DNA of 51,049 nt. Origin: Methanobacteriota archaeon (GTDB taxonomy: Archaea > Thermoplasmatota > Poseidoniia > Poseidoniales > Thalassarchaeaceae). Below the pieces are notes generated by a model. The model worked only from the letters and a program-made list of their open reading frames with translations, did not search any database and had not been told where the DNA came from. The position numbers were made by a program, and so were the translations under genes. Shown piece after piece: positions 43,181-51,049 of the stretch. Positions within the stretch are counted from its first letter, which is position 1, and each line of letters begins with the position of its first letter. The DNA lies in contig PCAI01000015.1 of assembly GCA_002731195.1 (NCBI GenBank), positions 7,114 through 58,162 on the forward strand, read 5' to 3'.

Positions 43181-44629
43181 TTATTCATGTTTAATGCATA
43201 TATTCATTGGCTCTGAAAAGAAACTCAAACTCCATCTTCCACCTTCTCTTCCAATACCACTGTCTTTAACTCCTCCAAACGGAACTCTCAAATCTCTATG
43301 TAACCATGTATTAATCCAAATCATCCCAGTTTGGATGGACTCTGATACTCTCTTGCCCTTCTCTATATCCTTTGTCCAGATACTTCCTGCAAGCCCATAT
43401 CTCGTATTATTGACCATTTTTATTAAATCCTCCTCTCTTTTGAATTTATGTAATGTCACTATCGGCCCAAATATTTCTTCTTTTGAGCATCTTGATTCAT
43501 GACTCAAACCTTCAACTACAACTGGAGCAATCCAATTCCCTTTCTCGAGATTTTTTGGTAAGCATGGAATGCCACCAGTTAGTAACACTCCTCCTTCTTC
43601 TAGAGCCAAATTGGAATAATATTTTATCTTTTCAAGATGTTCCCTTGAAATCAATGCTCCCAAATCTGTCTCTTCATCAAGTGGATTTCCTATTTTCATA
43701 TCTTCGACAGCATCCACTAACCTACTCTTAAAGTCATCATATATTTCTTCTTCAATGAAAATACGTGAACCACATAAACAAATTTGACCCTGATTCAAGA
43801 AACCTGATCTGACTACTCCTGCTACCGTCTTATCTATCTCACAATCTGCAAATACTATACTTGAATTCTTTCCTCCCAATTCAAGGCTGAGTTTTTTGAA
43901 AGAAGAAGCCGCAGATGATGCAACTTTTGATCCCGTCACAGTACCTCCGGTGAATGAAACAAAATCAATGCCTGAATTTTCTACTAATTGGCTACCTGTT
44001 TCTGCCCCATTCCCATGTATTAGATTAATTACTCCTGCTGGTAAACCAATATCATGTACGGCACGCATCAGTAAATCCGCAGTCATCGGCGTAAGTTCAC
44101 TAGGTTTACACACTACTGTATTGCCCATTCCTATCGCAGGAGCAACCTTCCAAGATAATAGATAAAGTGGCAAATTCCATGGAGTTATCAACGCACCTAC
44201 TCCGATAGATTTCTGAATTACATAATTTGTTGCATCTGCCATTTCGAATTCTTCTGTTTTCAAATTTTTTATCATTTCTGAGAAAAATCTAAAATTAGCC
44301 ACAGATCTTTTAGCATCCACACTTCTTGATAATGAGATTGGTTTACCAGTATCTGTACTTTCCAATTGTGCAATCTCTTCAAACATTTCTTCTAATTTAT
44401 TCGCTATCTTATCTAGCCATACGGACCTCTCTTGATGGGTAAGTTTGCTCCAACTAGGATGTGCAATTTTAGCCGATTTTATTGCTTCAGCAACATCTTT
44501 AGAATTTGAAATCGGAACTTTACAAATCTCATCTCCTGTTGCAGGATTAAGATTTGTAATCCATTCATCACTTGTTTGGGGGCAAAATTTACCTCCAATG
44601 TAATTCATTAAATACACTTCATCACCCAT
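43181..44629 (-). CDS. Aldehyde dehydrogenase, hydroxymuconic/aminomuconic semialdehyde-type
   Basis: 482 residues, normal ALDH length. NAD-binding and catalytic features: TPWNLPLYLLSWKVAPA with the conserved Asn (about 142-158), FTGGTVTGSKV (about 220-230), LELGGKNSSIVF with the base Glu (about 245-256), and the nucleophile in NQGQICLCGSRIF (second Cys, about 284). EIFGPI and GLAGSIWT follow. The GQICLCxSR wording is typical of ALDH8/2-hydroxymuconic semialdehyde dehydrogenases. It oxidises a carbonyl to a carboxylate with NAD. It overlaps the asparaginase II-like gene by eight bases and is the downstream member of a compact five-gene set. Confidence 0.9.
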   Translation of the reverse strand: MGDEVYLMNYIGGKFCPQTSDEWITNLNPATGDEICKVPISNSKDVAEAIKSAKIAHPSWSKLTHQERSVWLDKIANKLEEMFEEIAQLESTDTGKPISLSRSVDAKRSVANFRFFSEMIKNLKTEEFEMADATNYVIQKSIGVGALITPWNLPLYLLSWKVAPAIGMGNTVVCKPSELTPMTADLLMRAVHDIGLPAGVINLIHGNGAETGSQLVENSGIDFVSFTGGTVTGSKVASSAASSFKKLSLELGGKNSSIVFADCEIDKTVAGVVRSGFLNQGQICLCGSRIFIEEEIYDDFKSRLVDAVEDMKIGNPLDEETDLGALISREHLEKIKYYSNLALEEGGVLLTGGIPCLPKNLEKGNWIAPVVVEGLSHESRCSKEEIFGPIVTLHKFKREEDLIKMVNNTRYGLAGSIWTKDIEKGKRVSESIQTGMIWINTWLHRDLRVPFGGVKDSGIGREGGRWSLSFFSEPMNICIKHE

Positions 44630-45803
44630 CTATGCCTTCATTTCCAAAAGGATCATGTCTAGTAGTATTTGCAGTATATTCTTTCCAGTCTAGAGAAAAA
44701 CTATCTTGATTGGGATCCCATTCATCCCATGTTACTACTTCTTCAAGATTCTCAAGATACTTCGGAGGAACTATTCCAGGGACGATAAATGCCTTTTGTC
44801 TATGTAACGGGTATGGATTTCTCAACTCTATTCCCAATACGCCTAATACTGCTCTTGTGACATACCAAGTAGCTTGTGAATTCCATCCATGAGCTATCTT
44901 AATTACAATCCCTAGACCTTTTGGCCATTCTGGATGAATTATCGACAGCCCAAGTAAACCATCTGCGCCTTCTTTCGCTATTAACGTGCCCTTGCCAGCC
45001 TTAATACATGTTGAATCTAGTCTATTGAAACCTCCAATTAAATCCGGATGTTTATTCATGGCCTCCCAAATCCAATCATCTTCTCTTTCTGATGCTAGAC
45101 CTGCAAACATTATGGCCAGTTCATCAACTGTGTTGGATACAGTTGGTAATCCACAACCATCTTTGGCTACTCTAATAGGTTTCCAGTTAGGCTTATTCAT
45201 CAATCTTCTTAAAACATTTAAGAATTCTGGAAACCATTCCGAACTCGGTAATGTATAGCCAGCCCTACTCATTCCCATCCTACGCATGCCTCTTAGCATA
45301 GCAGCATGTTCTCCAGAGCAAGTATGAAACCATCTCCTTGGCCTCCTTACTTGCCTGCCAAATTGTATCAAAGGGACATCTAGTGGGCACTGCATCAATC
45401 CCCACTCCGACTCACTTAGCAAAGATTGAGCAGCAGCCACATGCTCCGTATCTCCATTGTGTGAAGAACATCCTATTGCTTTTTGCTCCCACGTTATCTT
45501 CTCATCCTCTAAAGCATCAACAAAAGTTTTCATCATCAATGGCTTCATCATAGATCTGCCATATACCAAGACATTACCTCCAAATGAATGTATTATCTCA
45601 TCACCATGTGCCCAAGCAATTGCTCCATGAATGGTATTCTCTGATACATCCATCCTCCGAAAATCAACCAAAGGCTCCCATTCCACATCTCTTCCAGTTG
45701 CAATGCCCGAGAATTTCTCTCCAAGGGGAGTTGTTGGATATACTTCTGAACCTGGTCTGCCCGGGGATACACTAGATGGCCTATGCTTAAATTCATCAGA
45801 CAT
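44622..45803 (-). CDS. Asparaginase II family protein (PF06089-like)
   Basis: 393 residues. Resembles thermolabile L-asparaginase II (PF06089), not the classical AnsA/AnsB fold. Landmarks: ENTIHGAIAWAHGDEI near residue 54, the RSMMKPLMMK segment near 85, CSSHNGDTEHVAAAQ (about 112-126), HTCSGEHAAMLRGM (about 160-173), and KDGCGLPT (about 221-228). These Ser, His, Glu and Lys residues are the conserved core of the family. It probably hydrolyses an amide such as asparagine or a related compound; its placement among oxidoreductases suggests a nonstandard amide substrate. The start is one base from the stop of the luciferase-like gene. Confidence 0.8.
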   Translation of the reverse strand: MSDEFKHRPSSVSPGRPGSEVYPTTPLGEKFSGIATGRDVEWEPLVDFRRMDVSENTIHGAIAWAHGDEIIHSFGGNVLVYGRSMMKPLMMKTFVDALEDEKITWEQKAIGCSSHNGDTEHVAAAQSLLSESEWGLMQCPLDVPLIQFGRQVRRPRRWFHTCSGEHAAMLRGMRRMGMSRAGYTLPSSEWFPEFLNVLRRLMNKPNWKPIRVAKDGCGLPTVSNTVDELAIMFAGLASEREDDWIWEAMNKHPDLIGGFNRLDSTCIKAGKGTLIAKEGADGLLGLSIIHPEWPKGLGIVIKIAHGWNSQATWYVTRAVLGVLGIELRNPYPLHRQKAFIVPGIVPPKYLENLEEVVTWDEWDPNQDSFSLDWKEYTANTTRHDPFGNEGIDG

Positions 45804-45804
45804 T

Positions 45805-47058
45805 TTATTCTACCTCATTTATTATTGGAACTACTTTATTCATAAAAGCACTCATGTTTCTCTTAACTCGCTCACTATCATGGTTAAAGAAGTCAAACCA
45901 ACACATTAATCTATCATTTTCATCAAATCTTTCTATTATCTGTTCTGCAACTTGATCAACATTCCCTATAACTGCATTATCTGTTGCCCTTTCTAACTTA
46001 TTTGGATCTATAGTTCCTTCTAGCGCATTCCAATATATGGATAGGGCCCTTCGAGCTTCTTCTTTGGCTGCAACACTCCTTTCTTCAGGAGATAAGTTTT
46101 CTTCATCATTAATGAATATCATAATAGTTCTTGGCATCATACTTCTTTCCCACGGGCCACCATCTTTATGGTAATATTTTGAGAATCTTTGATGTGTTTC
46201 TTCAATAATATGAGGAGGAGTTATGCTGAGATTAAATACTTGCACTGGCATCCATTTGTTGACTTCAATTTGTAGTTTCTTATCATGACTTCCGATTATT
46301 ACATTCAATAATTCACGCCTCCAATTCTGAGGTATGGTTTTTATCTGTTCAAATTGATATCTTTGAGGTATATTTATTTCATCAGGTAAGGAATCTAATG
46401 AGTTAACTTTCTTCGCTATTTCTTGGACTTTTCGCCAATCTTCCTCTGTATAAAAATTATCTCTCGTCAATATCGTTTTTCTAATATCTTGACTAGATAT
46501 TATCTCTCCATTTAACAGCCTAAGAAATATTTCACTTGCTTCAGCAAATATCTGGCCTCTTAAAGCAGGCCAAGCAACTTCTTCTATCTCATTTCTAGGA
46601 ACTATTCCGTATGGTCTAGCCATGAATTCAAATCTTCCTGCAGAATATCCAATATGTAAACGTCTATTTTCATCTCTTCTCATTCCATGTAATGTTAGGA
46701 ATGAACCAATCCTCTCAGCATGCGCAATCGGCCCACCACTCGCAAGTATGCTCATAACGGCACTACCTACTTCCATTTTCTTAGTTCTTGAAAACATTTC
46801 ACGTGCAATTTGAACAAAGTCTGTACAAAGCCCCACTTCTCCAGGGTAATGAGGGACTACTGGTTTTTCATTCATCTTTTGTACTTCAGTTGAAAGATGT
46901 GCCTGAGCAACCCAACCTACTCCAAAGCCTAACTCATCTGCTAACTCTACTTGATCGAAAAAATTCCTAAACATCTCCTTTTCAGTAGGTACATACTCCG
47001 ATGAATCGGGAGTTTGAGAAATCGAGAAAAATATGTCATATTCCATATTATCCCTCAA
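45805..47058 (-). CDS. Luciferase-like flavin-dependent monooxygenase (LLM class)
   Basis: 417 residues, in the LLM TIM-barrel family that uses FMNH2 or F420. Features include YDIFFSISQTPD at the N-terminus, QVELADELGFGVGWVAQAHL (about residues 35-54), VGSAVMSILASGGPIAHAERIG (about 97-118), IGYSAGRFEFMARPYGI (about 137-153), and a late A-VIGNVDQVAEQI segment that closes the barrel. Such enzymes oxidise aldehydes, sulfonates, nitrilotriacetate, pyrimidines or long-chain compounds. No dedicated flavin reductase is adjacent. It starts inside the end of the SDR gene (four-base overlap) and is coupled to it. Confidence 0.85.
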   Translation of the reverse strand: MRDNMEYDIFFSISQTPDSSEYVPTEKEMFRNFFDQVELADELGFGVGWVAQAHLSTEVQKMNEKPVVPHYPGEVGLCTDFVQIAREMFSRTKKMEVGSAVMSILASGGPIAHAERIGSFLTLHGMRRDENRRLHIGYSAGRFEFMARPYGIVPRNEIEEVAWPALRGQIFAEASEIFLRLLNGEIISSQDIRKTILTRDNFYTEEDWRKVQEIAKKVNSLDSLPDEINIPQRYQFEQIKTIPQNWRRELLNVIIGSHDKKLQIEVNKWMPVQVFNLSITPPHIIEETHQRFSKYYHKDGGPWERSMMPRTIMIFINDEENLSPEERSVAAKEEARRALSIYWNALEGTIDPNKLERATDNAVIGNVDQVAEQIIERFDENDRLMCWFDFFNHDSERVKRNMSAFMNKVVPIINEVE

Positions 47059-47864
47059 ATAGACCGCATTCTTCCACCATCAACGGCTAAACTTATTCCT
47101 CTTATCGCCCCACTACTCGGTAGACTCAGCCAAGTAATTGCGTTGGCTGTTTCCAATGGATCTATTAATCTCTGAATCGGAACACTATTCATCCATTCTT
47201 CTCGGACTGAATTAATTGATTTACCTGTCTTCTCAGAAATCGACTTAGAAAGTGACGATAGCCTATCAGTATCAGTAAAACCAGGTAATATATTATTTAT
47301 CGTGATACATGGATTTATCTCTCTGCTGAGTGATTTAGACCATGATGCCATCGCTCCTCGTAATGTATTTGAGAGCCCAATATTATCTATCGGTTCTCTA
47401 ACCGATGTAGAAATGACATTTATTATTCTCCCCATTTGGCTTCTTTCCATGCCCGGAATGAGCAATTTAGTTATTACATGCGAGGCATACAAATGTCTTT
47501 TGAAAGGTCCATCAAAATCTGTTATATCATTTTCAATTAATGGCCCTCCAGGGGGTCCTCCAGAATTATTTATCAATATTTGAATATCTCCAACTTCACC
47601 TATTAATGTCAAGATATTCTCTTCTATAGCCTCAATATCTTCTAAATCCATGACTAATATCTTGTGCCCTTCGCCATGAAGTTCAGAAACAACTTCGTTT
47701 AATTCTAACTTACTCCTAGCGCATAGTATTACTCTCGCACCGGCTCTAGATAACATCTGAGCAGTAGCCTTACCTATTCCTTTAGATGCACCGCATACAA
47801 GAGCCGTATATCCTTTTAATATCTCATCTGCAAACGAAAATTCTTCTTTCAATAATTTATTCAT
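47055..47864 (-). CDS. Short-chain dehydrogenase/reductase, atypical active site
   Basis: 269 residues. Rossmann motif VCGASKGIGKATA (about residues 24-36) and NNSGGPPGGP (about 97-106) mark a FabG-like (BKR-like) subgroup. The catalytic Ser region is VISTSVREP, but where most SDRs have Y-x-x-x-K this protein reads S-N-T-L-R, as in an atypical SDR subgroup. The reductase reaction, if any, may therefore differ. NILPGFTDTDRL and the C-terminal LAVDGGRMRS are intact. It sits between the formyltransferase-like and luciferase-like genes. The substrate is unknown. Confidence 0.82.
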   Translation of the reverse strand: MNKLLKEEFSFADEILKGYTALVCGASKGIGKATAQMLSRAGARVILCARSKLELNEVVSELHGEGHKILVMDLEDIEAIEENILTLIGEVGDIQILINNSGGPPGGPLIENDITDFDGPFKRHLYASHVITKLLIPGMERSQMGRIINVISTSVREPIDNIGLSNTLRGAMASWSKSLSREINPCITINNILPGFTDTDRLSSLSKSISEKTGKSINSVREEWMNSVPIQRLIDPLETANAITWLSLPSSGAIRGISLAVDGGRMRSI

Positions 47865-47873
47865 AATTTCACC

Positions 47874-48596
47874 TTAGTCAATATAATGCGCATAAGTTTC
47901 ATCCTGTAATTTCTGCCTCACTACTCGTAAAATTTCTTCAGATGCGTTTCGGAAGGTAGGATTTTCACTATCTCCCTGCGGCCTTCTTAGTTCACTCCAT
48001 ATGCCTTCATCATAAGCGATTAGCGCTTCTTTCATCAAAATTCCTGCTAATATTAATGTTTCAAAACATAGATCTTCATAAGTCATCCCTCTTTTAACTT
48101 GGACTTCTCTTCTCATAAGTAAATGTCCAGTGTCTATTCCATTATCACAAAAATGAGTTGATGAACCGATTGGTATATCGTGATAGACAGACCAAGCAGG
48201 AGATGCAGATCCCCTACATTCTGGTAAAAGACCTGGGTGAGAATTAATCACACCATCTTTCGGGAAGTCAAGAATCTCTCCTCTAATTATTCTAGTTCCT
48301 CCAAAAACGATTAAGTCCAATTCAATGCCCCTAATCAGAGGCATTACTTGTTCAGAATTGTGAATCGTTACTGAGACAATTTTTGTATCTAATTCTTTCA
48401 CTTGCTCTCGAATTGGAGGGGCTATAGGATTCCCCTCAATTCTTTTCAAGAACTTCTTTCTTTCTTCATCAGCTATTTCAGAATCTTCTTCGATAATAAT
48501 TTCCGGAACGAAACCCTCTGAAAGAATTTGTTGTAGCATCTCTCGCCCATATGGATGGCCTTTCAGTAGTAAGAATGCAAATTTCGGCTTTGCCAT
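47874..48596 (-). CDS. Formyltransferase-domain protein
   Basis: 240 residues with the formyltransferase catalytic domain of methionyl-tRNA formyltransferase, GAR transformylase and sugar N-formyltransferases. The Asn-x-His pair is in GVINSHPGLLPECRG (about residues 123-137) and the catalytic Asp is in CDNGIDTGHLLM (about 158-169). It lacks the C-terminal tRNA-binding domain of Fmt, and archaea do not formylate initiator Met-tRNA, so a small-molecule N-formylation (or deformylation) is more likely. It is the first gene of the five-gene set; nine bases separate it from the SDR gene. Confidence 0.82.
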   Translation of the reverse strand: MAKPKFAFLLLKGHPYGREMLQQILSEGFVPEIIIEEDSEIADEERKKFLKRIEGNPIAPPIREQVKELDTKIVSVTIHNSEQVMPLIRGIELDLIVFGGTRIIRGEILDFPKDGVINSHPGLLPECRGSASPAWSVYHDIPIGSSTHFCDNGIDTGHLLMRREVQVKRGMTYEDLCFETLILAGILMKEALIAYDEGIWSELRRPQGDSENPTFRNASEEILRVVRQKLQDETYAHYID

Positions 48597-48653
48597 ATTA
48601 TCGTTCCTCGGAAGGGGCGAACATACCCATTCTTTTCGGTCAAATGTAATGAA

Positions 48654-50063
48654 TCAAGGCGTTACACGACTTCTATCTCGAGGGAAAAGCACAACTTCTC
48701 TTACATTCCCTGCTCCTGTCAGGACCATCAAGAGTCTTGCAACTCCTAGCCCCCACCCTGCATGAGGAGGTGCACCATACCTGAAACCATCAGTATAAAA
48801 TGTAAAATCATCAGGATTTAGTCCCATATTTCTGAGATTTTGCTCCAAAACGTCTACTCGATGCTCTCTTTGACCTCCAGAAGTCATTTCATCTCTCCCA
48901 TAGTTAAGGTCAAATCCTCGACTTAATTGACCCCCTGTTGTTCCCTTTTCATCTTCTCTGTGGTGGATATAGAAAGGCTTCATTGACATAGGCCATCTTG
49001 GAAGGAAATGAAATCCTGGATATTTGGCCGCAATGATGTCACAGTGATGACTTTCTATATCGTCTCCCCATTCAATATCTCCTCCTCCTGATTTTACAAT
49101 TTCTATTGCATCACAGTAAGGTATACGAGGGAATGGTAAACTCGGAACTTCGACCTCAATCTCTTTGTTACCTTGACTAACTCTATACTCATTAATGACA
49201 TCTATCAAATTCTGATCATTCTCGACAACATTACTCCAGATATGATGTATCATTCTTTCTTGAACGCCCATTACGTCTTCATCATCCATCCACGCACCTT
49301 CTATATCAAAAGAGATAAATTCATTCAGATGCCGATAAGTATCATGTTTTTCAGCTCTAAACGCAGGTCCAATTTCAAAAACCCTCTCTAATCCACCTAA
49401 AACTGCTAATTGCTTGTACAGTTGCGGTGATTGACTTAGAAATGCCGGAGTATCAAAATACATCATAGGGAAAAGATTTGTTCCACCTTCCGAAGCACTC
49501 GCAATAATTTTTGGACTATTCATTTCCATAAATCCTTCTTTAATCAAATGCCCTCTGCCGTATTCTAGGACTTTACTACGAAGTTGAAACATAGCATTGA
49601 CATGCATTCTTCGTAAGTCCAGATGTCTATTATCTAGTCTGACATCTAACCCTACATGAACATCATCTATAACGCCGACTGGCAAGGGTGCGATAGCATC
49701 CGCTAAAATCGATCCAAATTTCACATTTATCTCATACTCAGGAGGAGGAGGGGACTCTCCTTCAGCAGTTTTAGGGGGCCTTTTTTGGGCCACTGTTCCT
49801 TTTACTTGAACAGTTGATTCGCGAGTTGAATTTTGTATAGAATCAAATACTTCTTCATTCATATTATCCTTTTTTAGAAAGGCTTGTATTTTTCCAGTCC
49901 CATCTCTCAACATTAAGAAGCAAATTGCCCCTCTTCCTCTTACAGTTTCTGCATAACCTGCTATTACAACTTCCTTTCCTAGGAGTTCAGAACCATTTTC
50001 TATAATTTGTCCGATTGTATGTGTCCTGTAAGCAGTTGACTTCCAATGACTACTGTCTCTCAT
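48654..50063 (-). CDS. aspS: Aspartyl-tRNA synthetase, archaeal type
   Basis: 469 residues from the ATG at 50063 (MRDSSHWKS); an ATG at 50084 adds seven residues. The N-terminal OB fold (about 15-110) and class II catalytic core (about 140-469) are complete: motif 2 FEIGPAFRAEKHDTYRHLNEF, motif 3 GWGLGVARLLMVL near the C-terminus, and flipping-loop segment SPQLYKQL. The short form without the bacterial GAD insertion is archaeal/eukaryotic type. The OB fold reads IAGYAETVRG where discriminating archaeal enzymes have Trp at the position of this Tyr, and a run of Pro follows later. This may mean relaxed tRNA specificity, which I cannot settle here. Confidence 0.93.
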   Translation of the reverse strand: MRDSSHWKSTAYRTHTIGQIIENGSELLGKEVVIAGYAETVRGRGAICFLMLRDGTGKIQAFLKKDNMNEEVFDSIQNSTRESTVQVKGTVAQKRPPKTAEGESPPPPEYEINVKFGSILADAIAPLPVGVIDDVHVGLDVRLDNRHLDLRRMHVNAMFQLRSKVLEYGRGHLIKEGFMEMNSPKIIASASEGGTNLFPMMYFDTPAFLSQSPQLYKQLAVLGGLERVFEIGPAFRAEKHDTYRHLNEFISFDIEGAWMDDEDVMGVQERMIHHIWSNVVENDQNLIDVINEYRVSQGNKEIEVEVPSLPFPRIPYCDAIEIVKSGGGDIEWGDDIESHHCDIIAAKYPGFHFLPRWPMSMKPFYIHHREDEKGTTGGQLSRGFDLNYGRDEMTSGGQREHRVDVLEQNLRNMGLNPDDFTFYTDGFRYGAPPHAGWGLGVARLLMVLTGAGNVREVVLFPRDRSRVTP

Positions 50064-50122
50064 ATCAGTCCCGAGTATCTGCATAGTTATGAAAGATATT
50101 ACAAAGAGTAACTTGTATGGTC

Positions 50123-50956
50123 TTATTCTTCATCATCTCTGGAAATTTTGGCACCCATAATGAGAAATGCTGTATGTCCAATTGGAGTATTGCCGGGCCT
50201 CACCCCTCCTTTACTTGCCTTTGTCCATTTTCTCTCAATCATTTCGCCCGCCCACTCGACAATCATTCCACATTCTTCAATTGCTTCCCATGATTTTTCA
50301 AGTTGTATTGTAGTAGGGCAGTAGCATGCTAATTTTCCGCCTGGTCTCAAGTATTCTTCAACAATCGGCACTATTTCCCATGGTTCAGCAATATCTATTA
50401 TTGCAGCATCCATGGAATCACAGATATTCATTATGGTGTCTCTCGAATCTCTAAAGTCTCCTTCAAATAAGTACCAATCCGGAAATTCAGGCAGAATTTC
50501 CCTCAAGCGTTCCATATTTTCTTTACCTACAATTGCATGTTCTGGCCTTGACTCAACAGAAATCAATATTCCTTTTTCTCCCATTACGCTCGCCAAATGC
50601 ATCGCTAGTCCAGCAGAACCATGTCCTCCCTCTAAAATCCTTGAACCAATCCCGATACCCATCCATGAAATTAAAAAACCAGAGTCTTTTATGCCGATTA
50701 CTTGAGCTCTTCTGGACATATTTCTTCTAGCTTCTACAAGTGTTGGTTTTACTATAGTTAGTGATTTTTGCCCGACTATAATCCTATCTCCTATTGAATA
50801 ACCATCAAGTAACTGGGCAGCATCAAATCTCCCTAATCCTTTTATTTTTACTTCACCAGGAGTTTTTTGTAGTAAATATGCTCTTCCATCATCTTCTCTG
50901 AGTGCAACCCATTCTCCTGGGTCTACTATTTCCATGACCTTCCGAGTTCTTTTCAT
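50123..50956 (-). CDS. trmI: tRNA (adenine-58/57-N1)-methyltransferase TrmI, archaeal
   Basis: 277 residues. An N-terminal small beta domain (about 1-80) precedes the SAM-dependent Rossmann domain with SRILEGGHGSAGLAMHLAS (motif I, about 106-124), IDIAEPWEIV (motif IV, about 190-199), a YLRPGGKLACYCP strand and the C-terminal RPGNTPIGHTAFLI segment (about 252-265) conserved in TrmI. It methylates A57/A58 of tRNA in archaea. It is 59 bases upstream of aspS on the same strand, so two tRNA genes of function may be cotranscribed. Confidence 0.9.
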   Translation of the reverse strand: MKRTRKVMEIVDPGEWVALREDDGRAYLLQKTPGEVKIKGLGRFDAAQLLDGYSIGDRIIVGQKSLTIVKPTLVEARRNMSRRAQVIGIKDSGFLISWMGIGIGSRILEGGHGSAGLAMHLASVMGEKGILISVESRPEHAIVGKENMERLREILPEFPDWYLFEGDFRDSRDTIMNICDSMDAAIIDIAEPWEIVPIVEEYLRPGGKLACYCPTTIQLEKSWEAIEECGMIVEWAGEMIERKWTKASKGGVRPGNTPIGHTAFLIMGAKISRDDEE

Positions 50957-51023
50957 GTTTCAATACCTTCTATTAATTTAAAACAGAGTCAATTAAGATA
51001 TTTGCCTCCTATATCATTAAATC

Positions 51024-51049
51024 ATGTCGCCACTCCGTCTTTTACGTGG
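51024..51049 (+). CDS. Possible start of a further gene at the window edge
   Basis: An ATG at 51024 opens a frame (M-S-P-L-R-L-L-R) that runs off the right edge. The divergent arrangement with trmI and the AT-rich 67-base gap before it are consistent with a real gene start. Eight codons are too few for any functional statement. Confidence 0.25.

Noticed and set aside
1..51049. A bacterial origin for the window, suggested by grpE, fabH, BoxB-like and Rieske genes.
   Set aside because: The archaeosine TGT, ABCE1, RibK, archaeal TIM, NadM, DRG GTPase and archaeal AspRS are dispersed among these genes, so an archaeon with acquired bacterial genes fits better.

Overview
This AT-rich window is gene-dense chromosomal DNA from an archaeon. 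The archaeal markers are an ABCE1/RLI ribosome-recycling ATPase, an archaeosine tRNA-guanine transglycosylase, a CTP-dependent riboflavin kinase (RibK), an archaeal NMN adenylyltransferase, an archaeal triosephosphate isomerase, a DRG-type GTPase, an archaeal-type AspRS, TrmI and a fused aconitase-X protein. They sit beside genes more usual in aerobic bacteria: GrpE, a FabH-type ketosynthase, a BoxB/PaaA-like diiron oxygenase, a Rieske oxygenase and a mitochondrial-type citrate synthase. Asp-rich calcium-binding-like lipoprotein segments also occur. Together these suggest a planktonic marine Thermoplasmatota (Marine Group II/III, Poseidoniia-like) with aerobic heterotrophic metabolism. That placement is an inference from gene content. 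No rRNA, tRNA, CRISPR array, insertion sequence or prophage was recognised, and no stretch over 300 bases lacks a gene.

Layout. 1-1.1 kb (minus): start of glpX, then moaC and moaE. 1.2-6.3 kb (plus): FAD oxidoreductase, enoyl-CoA hydratase, BoxB/PaaA-like diiron oxygenase, an unknown gene, 3-hydroxyacyl-CoA dehydrogenase and a SemiSWEET transporter; this looks like a CoA-thioester/aromatic degradation block. 6.3-14.8 kb (minus): sucC-sucD, two head-to-head prenyl synthases, ABCE1, grpE, a DUF1499 protein and a Rieske oxygenase. 14.9-31.9 kb (plus): sugar nucleotidyltransferase, TIM, PPK2, a PLC-like lipoprotein, SpoU methyltransferase, aconitase X, archaeosine TGT, a double ABC exporter (two ATPases, two permeases), a possible AttH/CrtC-like protein, a PH-domain membrane protein, a TPR protein and TruA. 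31.9-43.1 kb: RibK, PqqB-like hydrolase, alpha-oxoamine synthase, citrate synthase, an oddly ordered GDPD, a UMF1-type MFS protein, TatC, DRG GTPase, an unknown gene, NadM and FabH. 43.2-48.6 kb (minus): a tight five-gene set (formyltransferase-like, SDR, luciferase-like monooxygenase, asparaginase II-like, aldehyde dehydrogenase). 48.7-51.0 kb (minus): AspRS and TrmI.

Functional themes are central carbon (citrate synthase, SucCD, TIM, GlpX), acyl-CoA/aromatic oxidation, isoprenoids (aconitase X, phytoene/squalene synthases, GGR-like oxidoreductase), tRNA modification and translation, cofactors (MoaC/E, RibK, NadM) and export (ABC, Tat).

The most unusual observations are these. (i) The ABCE1 N-terminal domain has lost four of the eight canonical Fe-S cysteines. 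(ii) The archaeosine TGT has lost all three zinc-binding cysteines but keeps its catalytic aspartates and the zinc histidine. (iii) A glycerophosphodiesterase carries its His-Arg-Gly active-site strand at the extreme C-terminus, as expected for a circular permutation. (iv) The five-gene redox/formyltransferase operon has no pathway I can name.
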